From the NCBI GenBank assembly GCA_900546825.1, contig UREE01000013.1, positions 1-38,054 on the forward strand: a stretch of DNA of 38,054 nucleotides. The letters run 5' to 3'. The notes under the pieces are model-generated. The model was not told the origin of the DNA, ran no database searches, and worked only from the letters and a program-made list of their open reading frames with translations. This document shows, piece after piece, positions 33,545 through 38,054 of the stretch. Positions within the stretch are counted from its first letter, which is position 1, and every line of letters begins with the position of its first letter. A program made the position numbers and the translations under genes. This stretch comes from an uncultured Collinsella sp. (GTDB lineage Bacteria; Actinomycetota; Coriobacteriia; Coriobacteriales; Coriobacteriaceae).

Positions 33545-33736
33545 ATGGCACGCAAGCAGTATCCACTCCGTATAGACCCCGCTATCTGGGAGGCCGTCCA
33601 ACGCTGGGCGGACGATGAGATGCGCAGCGCCAACGGTCAGGTGGAATGGATCTTGCGAGACGCCCTCAAACGCGCGGGAAGGCTGCCAAAGAAAGAGCCC
33701 TCGTTCAAGGGCACGCCCAAAGGCGAAGAGGGCTAA
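33545..33736 (+). CDS. Small Arc-type ribbon-helix-helix protein
   Basis: This 63-residue basic protein, starting MARKQYPLRIDPAIWEAVQR, has the short strand and two helices of the Arc/MetJ fold (residues 5-48) and a Lys/Pro tail. Such proteins bind DNA as dimers, often as repressors or antitoxins, but no toxin gene is adjacent. It follows the SPFH gene and may regulate it through the palindrome at 32334-32345, which is speculation. ATG 33545 follows GAAGGCACGTC. Confidence 0.7.
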   Translation: MARKQYPLRIDPAIWEAVQRWADDEMRSANGQVEWILRDALKRAGRLPKKEPSFKGTPKGEEG

Positions 33737-33762
33737 GCCGGGAAGACAGGGCTCGGCCGCTG

Positions 33763-33851
33763 CCGACGTCGGGGCAAAGCCGTGCTCTGCCTCGCCAGCG
33801 CCGAGGCAGAGCTGAGCCCCGCCGCTCCAAAGTCGAGCCGAGCGGCGGGGC
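33763..33851 (+). other. Hairpin-rich 3' region downstream of the SPFH/RHH genes
   Basis: After the RHH stop there are a palindrome CCGACGTCGG (33763-33772), a perfect 11-bp hairpin (33784-33794 with 33802-33812) and a perfect 12-bp hairpin (33816-33827 with 33840-33851). GGGGC at 33771-33775 can also pair with GCCCC at 33816-33820, which competes with the second hairpin. Together with the terminator at 33896 this looks like a structured 3' UTR or small RNA. No coding gene is seen in 33737-34082. Confidence 0.45.
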
Positions 33852-33895
33852 CAACACCAACCCAAAGCAAGCTCGCCCCCTCTATACGCACCAAC

Positions 33896-33934
33896 CGGTC
33901 CCCGGAGGCATCCGCCTTTGGGGACCGTTCTTTT
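33896..33934 (+). terminator. Terminator after the SPFH/RHH unit
   Basis: CGGTCCCC (33896-33903) pairs with GGGGACCG (33920-33927), followed by TTCTTTT on the plus strand. Confidence 0.85.
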
Positions 33935-34082
33935 CCCAGCTAGATGTCGTATATAAAGCCTATTGACAGCTCGATTTTGCCCCGTGGGGGTCAAATATAA
34001 AGACCTTTGATGGTACGATGCTCGCGTCAACGACATGGTGGCTCTCGACAGGGGTCACCCCGACCCTCTAGGGAGCAAACGC

Positions 34083-34703
34083 ATGGAGCTGGGCTCGCAC
34101 ATCAAGGAGCATCGCACGGAGCTCGGACTGTCCCAAGACGATCTGGCGGAGCGCATCTACGTGTCGCGCCAGACCATCAGCAACTGGGAGTGCGGCCGTA
34201 CGTATCCCGATGTCCAGAGCCTGCTGCTGCTTTCCAACGTGTTTGGGGTGACCGTGGACTCCCTCATCAAAGGAGATGTGGAAACCATGGCACAGGTAAT
34301 GAACGAAGCGGTCAAGAAGTACAACGCCCTCTCCACAATCACGGTCGTGAGCGCGGTCGTGTTTTTGGTGCTGAGCGCGTGGGCGGCGTTCCAGTTCGAA
34401 TGGGGCTGGGGCATGCACATCGCGCCCACCGCGGCGTTTGCCGCCGTGGCGCTTGTCGTGATGCTCGTGGCGTTCGTGTATATGGAACGCATGAAGAAGC
34501 AGCACGACCTCGTCACGTACCGCGAGGTGTTGGCGTTTAGCCGCGGCGAGCAGGTCGATCGCGACACGCTCGAGGGGCGCCGTGAGCGCGAGATGAACCC
34601 TTGGGTCAAGGGCACGCGCAACGCGGTGCAGATCATCATCGGCGCCATCGCCGGCGGACTGGTGGGCGTCGGCATCGGCATGCTCGCCAAGATGCTGAGT
34701 TAA
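34083..34703 (+). CDS. XRE-family regulator with membrane domain
   Basis: This 206-residue protein has an N-terminal Cro/C1-type HTH (residues 4-60: LGLSQDDLAERIYVSRQTISNWECGRTYPD), a linker, two hydrophobic helices (about 85-105 and 113-135), and a third C-terminal helix (IIIGAIAGGLVGVGIGMLA). Membrane-tethered XRE regulators of this type are common in Firmicutes and Coriobacteriia, often beside transporters. ATG 34083 follows TAGGGAGCAAACGC; the earlier in-frame ATG at 34035 has no site. A truncated paralogue lies at 35354. Target genes are unknown. Confidence 0.85.
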   Translation: MELGSHIKEHRTELGLSQDDLAERIYVSRQTISNWECGRTYPDVQSLLLLSNVFGVTVDSLIKGDVETMAQVMNEAVKKYNALSTITVVSAVVFLVLSAWAAFQFEWGWGMHIAPTAAFAAVALVVMLVAFVYMERMKKQHDLVTYREVLAFSRGEQVDRDTLEGRREREMNPWVKGTRNAVQIIIGAIAGGLVGVGIGMLAKMLS

Positions 34704-34803
34704 AAGCGCGGGTACGCACCCGTTCCCCGAAATGGTATCCCCCTTTGCCCCCATTCTGAAGATGTATGCCAGAATGGGGGCGATTCCCGTTAGGAGGTGC
34801 CCC

Positions 34804-35157
34804 ATGAACGTCACCGTACGCGCGTCCCTCATCGCATTGATCGCAATCGTTGGCGCCTGCTGGGCAATCCCCGTCCTCCTGGTGAGCATCGTCCCATCCG
34901 ATGCCGGCATGATCGCCATGATGACGCTGATCTACCTCGTGCTCCCCGTAACTGCGATCGCCCTCGGCCTGCTCGCCGCGAACTCCGCGAGGACGCTCTT
35001 CTGGATACCCGCGGCGCTCGGAATCGGATCCGCGCTCCTGTTTCCCCTCGCGGTCGAGGGCAGCCGGGACCTTGCGTTCCATGGGGTTGCCTATACCGCA
35101 ATCGGCTACGCCGCCATGGGCCTGCGCACTTGGACGATTGCTCGACAGCATCGCTAA
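34804..35157 (+). CDS. Small integral membrane protein, unknown function
   Basis: This 117-residue protein consists of four hydrophobic segments (about 7-30, 37-60, 62-82 and 92-108) with short loops and a basic C terminus (WTIARQHR). I do not recognise the family. ATG 34804 follows a strong TAGGAGGTGCCCC. It sits between the two XRE-membrane regulators and could be a partner or target of either. Confidence 0.65.
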   Translation: MNVTVRASLIALIAIVGACWAIPVLLVSIVPSDAGMIAMMTLIYLVLPVTAIALGLLAANSARTLFWIPAALGIGSALLFPLAVEGSRDLAFHGVAYTAIGYAAMGLRTWTIARQHR

Positions 35158-35353
35158 GCCATCGCCCCGCAAGCCTCCACAAGCCAAATCTCCCCGCGGC
35201 GATGACACGCATCGCAGCAACAATCATGCAGGTAAACCCCGTGCAAAACAGTTTTTGCAGCGCCCGGCAAGCCTTGCCGCATATGATGTACAACAGATTC
35301 GATAGCGCACCCTACGTGTTCGCGGGACGCTCCTTCACGACCGGGAGGTGACG

Positions 35354-35821
35354 ATGGACATCAGCAACCAGATCAAGACGCGGCGCGAGGCGATGGGCCT
35401 CTCGCAAGAGCAACTTGCCGAGAAGCTCTATGTATCGCGTCAGACGATCTCGAACTGGGAGCGGGACAAGACGTATCCGGACGTCCAGAGCCTGCTCATG
35501 CTGAGTATCCTATTCGGCACCTCCATAGACACGCTCGTGAAGGGAGACGTGACCGTTATGGAAGAGGCTGTTGAGAGGGACCGCAAGCGCATGGGAACGC
35601 GGATGCTGCGGCTGGCCGTGCTGATGCTCGCGCTGCTGGCGGTGGCGTTCGCACTGATACTGTCGCCGGCGTTTAACTGGATGGAGGGCACCTGGGGCGC
35701 CGGCGTCGCCGCGGCTGCGACGTTCCTGCCGGCGATAGCGGCGCTTGTTGTCGCAACCGTCCTCGAGCGCATCAAGCGCGAGAACGACCTGGTGACATAC
35801 CGCGAGATCCTCGCTGTCCGC
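35354..35821 (+). pseudogene. XRE-membrane regulator cut off by the cyuA repeat
   Basis: The frame starts at ATG 35354 (GGGAGGTGACG) with an HTH almost identical in layout to the regulator at 34083 (LSQEQLAEKLYVSRQTISNW) and two membrane helices. It matches the paralogue as far as NDLVTYREILA, then stops resembling it exactly where the direct repeat begins (35814). About 50 C-terminal residues, including the third helix, are lost. The frame stays open for about 200 further codons antisense to cyuA (to 36418), which is surely not a natural domain. The HTH may still function, but the gene is broken. Confidence 0.75.
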
Positions 35822-36118
35822 AATGCAGACAGGTGCTTTACAGCCACAAGCGCGATAGTTTCAACAACAAGATGCAGTGCCCCAGAGCCCCTAGCAGTCG
35901 ACGATGGTCTTGCCGATCATGATGTTGAGGATCTCGACGTCGGTATCCTTCATGCCAACGCGGCCCACATAGCCCATGCTGGCGATCGTCTCTTCCACCG
36001 TATCCTGAATCAGGCCCTCGCCGGCACGGAAGCCGCGGCCCTGCATGGCCATATCGTGGCCCAGAATCGCCGCATCAACGGCAGCGGAAATCTTAGCGGC
36101 GCAGCTTGCCTTGGCGCC
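35814..36118. repeat. Direct repeat of cyuA 3' end, right copy
   Basis: This is the partner of 29219-29523, continuous with the rest of the intact cyuA gene. Homology to the left copy ends at 36118 inside the gene and at 35814 inside the terminator hairpin, so both ends are sharp. Confidence 0.9.
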
Positions 36119-37213
36119 ATCGCACACGATGCCGCCCACGTTACCGAGCGTATTGGAGACCGTCGCGCCGATCTGCTCGCGCGTGCCACCGCACAGCCAG
36201 GTAATCGCCGCGCCGGCACCGCACGCAGCGCAAATAGCACCGCAAAACGCCGAGAGCGCACCAATATAGCTCTTGATATGCACGGCAATAAGATCAGACA
36301 GCATCACGGCGCGCACCAGGCGCTCGTGGTCGCAGCGCAGGTAGTCGGCATATTCCATAACGGGCAACGCACAGGTAATACCCTGGTTGCCCGAGCCGCA
36401 CACAATGGCGACCGGTAGCGCACAGCCGTTCATACGGGCGTCAGACCCGGCGGCCGCACGCGCACGCGCACGGCAGGCGACGTCGTCGGCGCGAGCGCCC
36501 AGCAGCGTACGGCCCACCTCGGCGCCCCAAGCGTTCGCCAAGCCCTCGGCGCTAATAGCGCCGTTCAGCTCAATCTGACGCTCAACGGCAGCGCGGGCGC
36601 CCTCGATGTCGCCGTCCTCGATAAAGTCAATGATAGACTCAATCGACATGGGCGTATCGGCGTTATCGGCGGCACGCTCGGCCACGACGCGCTCGGCGCA
36701 GGCGGCACACTCCCCCGCCGACTTGCCACACACCGGAATGCCATCGAGTGTATGGCACGTAACATTGGTGTGATGGTCGGTGATCTCGACGACCGCAGTA
36801 TGACCTCCGGCCGTGGCAGTCACCTTAATGTAGAGGTTGGGCACACCCTCGACAAGCGACACATCGCAGTAGTCGGCATCGGAGAGCAGCTCGGTCACGC
36901 GAGCACGGTCTGCATCGCCAACACTCTCGAGCACCTCGAGCGCGCTCTTGGCGTCACCGCCCACAGCACCCAGCACGGCCGCGGCCTCAATACCGTGCAT
37001 ACCGCCCGAGTTGGGCACGGTCACGCTCTTTACATTCTTGATGATGTTGCCCGAGCAGACAACATCCATATGTTCGGGTTCGCAACCGAGCGTCTGGCTC
37101 GCCAGCGCCGCCGCATAGGCAACGGCAATGGGCTCGGTGCAGCCGAGCGCACAGACAAGCTCGCGGTTCAAAACATCCCAAAACGCGGTATCACGGATGG
37201 AATCGGTAGGCAT
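35891..37213 (-). CDS. cyuA: L-cysteine desulfidase (UPF0597/YhaM/CyuA family)
   Basis: This 440-residue protein belongs to the UPF0597 family of iron-sulfur enzymes that break L-cysteine into pyruvate, ammonia and sulfide, also annotated as serine dehydratase alpha-like. It has the N-terminal Cys25 in ALGCTEPIAVAYA, many central cysteines (FCGAICAACGAGAA) that could hold the cluster, and the conserved tail GRGFRAGEGLIQDTVEETIA. ATG 37213 follows GGAGATACCT. Its 3' 75 codons are duplicated at 29296-29520. Released sulfide could feed the local sulfhydrylase (MetY) reaction; this link is inference. Confidence 0.88.
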   Translation of the reverse strand: MPTDSIRDTAFWDVLNRELVCALGCTEPIAVAYAAALASQTLGCEPEHMDVVCSGNIIKNVKSVTVPNSGGMHGIEAAAVLGAVGGDAKSALEVLESVGDADRARVTELLSDADYCDVSLVEGVPNLYIKVTATAGGHTAVVEITDHHTNVTCHTLDGIPVCGKSAGECAACAERVVAERAADNADTPMSIESIIDFIEDGDIEGARAAVERQIELNGAISAEGLANAWGAEVGRTLLGARADDVACRARARAAAGSDARMNGCALPVAIVCGSGNQGITCALPVMEYADYLRCDHERLVRAVMLSDLIAVHIKSYIGALSAFCGAICAACGAGAAITWLCGGTREQIGATVSNTLGNVGGIVCDGAKASCAAKISAAVDAAILGHDMAMQGRGFRAGEGLIQDTVEETIASMGYVGRVGMKDTDVEILNIMIGKTIVDC

Positions 37214-37311
37214 AGGTATCTCCTACATGTATAACGGGTTGCTCTCGCAAGTATCAACTTCTCCATTTGATAACAAGGCACCAAAAACCGCAAGTCGAGT
37301 TCCGGCAGACG

Positions 37312-37340
37312 GCCGCCAGAAGCAAATTGGCGGCATTTTT
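37312..37340 (+). terminator. Orphan terminator-like hairpin upstream of rpiB
   Basis: GCCGCCA (37312-37318) pairs with TGGCGGC (37328-37334) and is followed at once by ATTTTT on the plus strand. No plus-strand gene lies upstream of it before cyuA's divergent start, so it would end either a short leader RNA or an attenuated rpiB transcript. Confidence 0.45.
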
Positions 37341-37480
37341 CGTGATGGGCTGATGTTCGCGTCCGCTGAAGCGTTTGACCAAAAAACGCCCGAGTGTTTA
37401 GGCAAAAGACGCGCTATCATGCAGTCGAACGCGGTAAAACCTTTAGCAATTCCGCCGCACGGACCAGAGAGGAACCACTC

Positions 37481-37948
37481 ATGAAGATCGGTATCGGCAA
37501 CGACCACGCCGCCGTCGAGCTCAAGAACATCATTTCCGAGCACCTGAAGGAGCGCGGCTGCGAGGTCGTGAACTTTGGCACCGACACCTCCGAGAGCTTT
37601 GATTACCCCATCGCCGGCTACAAGGTGGGCAAGGCCGTGGCCAACGGTGACGTCGACCTGGGTATCTTGATCTGCGGTACCGGCGTCGGGATTAGCCTGG
37701 CTGCCAACAAGGTCGAGGGCGTACGCGCCGTCGTGTGCTCCGAGCCCTTCAGCGCCAAGCTCTCGCGCATGCACAACAACACCAACGTGCTCGCCTTTGG
37801 CGCCCGCGTCGTGGGCTCCGAGCTCGCCAAGATGATTGTCGACGAATGGCTCGACGCCGAGTTTGAGGGCGGCCGCCACGAGCGTCGCGTCAATCTCCTC
37901 AACGAGATCGACCAGACCCGCGGCCTTAAGGTCGTCGACGAGGCCTAA
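37481..37948 (+). CDS. rpiB: Ribose-5-phosphate isomerase B
   Basis: This 155-residue enzyme of the RpiB/LacAB family interconverts ribose 5-phosphate and ribulose 5-phosphate. The N-terminal IGNDHAAVELK has the substrate His9, the catalytic Cys65 is in ILICGTGVGISLAANK, and SRMHNNTNVLAFG holds the phosphate-binding region. ATG 37481 follows AGAGAGGAACCACTC. Length fits the family. LacA/LacB-like sugar specificity is less likely because it stands alone. Confidence 0.92.
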   Translation: MKIGIGNDHAAVELKNIISEHLKERGCEVVNFGTDTSESFDYPIAGYKVGKAVANGDVDLGILICGTGVGISLAANKVEGVRAVVCSEPFSAKLSRMHNNTNVLAFGARVVGSELAKMIVDEWLDAEFEGGRHERRVNLLNEIDQTRGLKVVDEA

Positions 37949-37976
37949 GCCGCTCAGCGCCACATGCCAACAGCAA

Positions 37977-38016
37977 GGGGCCCGCTCGGAGCACATGTCC
38001 GAGCGGGCCCCTTCTT
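37977..38016 (+). terminator. Terminator after rpiB
   Basis: A perfect 13-bp inverted repeat (37977-37989 with 37999-38011, GGGGCCCGCTCGG) is followed by TTCTT on the plus strand. Confidence 0.85.
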
Positions 38017-38054
38017 AGTAGCTTTTTGAATAAAAAGAGCGCCGCGGTTGGAAT

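Noticed and set aside
29524..35813. Integrative element with its own integrase
   Set aside because: No recombinase, transposase, relaxase or phage gene is present, so the segment is described only as an island of unknown mechanism.
1..38054. CRISPR array or phage/IS element
   Set aside because: No regularly spaced identical repeats, transposase or terminal inverted repeats typical of IS elements were seen on reading through both strands.

Overview
The window looks like a chromosomal segment of a gut actinobacterium of the class Coriobacteriia, most likely Collinsella. This is inferred from high GC with C/G-ending codons, the gene repertoire (anaerobic reductases, selenium and molybdenum handling, PTS sugar uptake) and protein flavour. 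No 16S gene is present to confirm it.

Layout. 1-301: a partial tRNA-like gene with a very long hairpin arm (possibly selC), then tRNA-Gly(TCC) and tRNA-Pro(TGG) on the minus strand. 393-8910 (minus): BrnQ, then a probable long operon of two double-cubane-cluster/2-hydroxyacyl-CoA-dehydratase-type reductases, their ATP-dependent activase, selD, yedF, a DUF3343 gene and a cysteine desulfurase/selenocysteine lyase-like gene. selD carries an in-frame TGA at codon 17 and is read as a selenoprotein, so a Sec-insertion system is expected elsewhere in the genome. 8976-14389 (minus): modABC molybdate transporter, with an unusual exported extension on ModB, plus mog and moeA. Selenium and molybdenum supply side by side suggests service to Mo/Se enzymes such as formate dehydrogenase or Se-dependent Mo hydroxylases encoded elsewhere.

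14600-25621: mixed housekeeping genes: a CLC-F type transporter, a diacylglycerol kinase-like protein, a GGQ release-factor-like protein, xpt, an MFS transporter, O-acetylhomoserine sulfhydrylase, a C_GCAxxG_C_C protein, a YigZ/IMPACT protein, RNase P RNA, ribosomal protein S1 and a HAD hydrolase. 25719-28926: a sugar locus with a TIM-barrel isomerase, a PTS EIIBC and a DeoR regulator.

29219-36118: a roughly 6.3-kb accessory segment bounded by two diverged (about 91% identical) direct copies of the 3' end of a cysteine desulfidase gene (cyuA/yhaM). One copy is the natural tail of the intact gene at 35891-37213. The other is fused in frame to a membrane protein of unknown function. At the opposite edge an XRE-type regulator is cut off exactly at the repeat. 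Inside are an MFS efflux protein, an SPFH protein, a ribbon-helix-helix protein, an XRE-membrane regulator and a small membrane protein. The window closes with rpiB.

The most interesting unexplained signals are (1) a family of about 100-bp intergenic structured elements (5847-5954, 7145-7248, 22582-22680, perhaps 25648-25719) whose stems covary while internal-loop sequences stay fixed, and (2) the cyuA-tail-bounded island with its chimeric gene.
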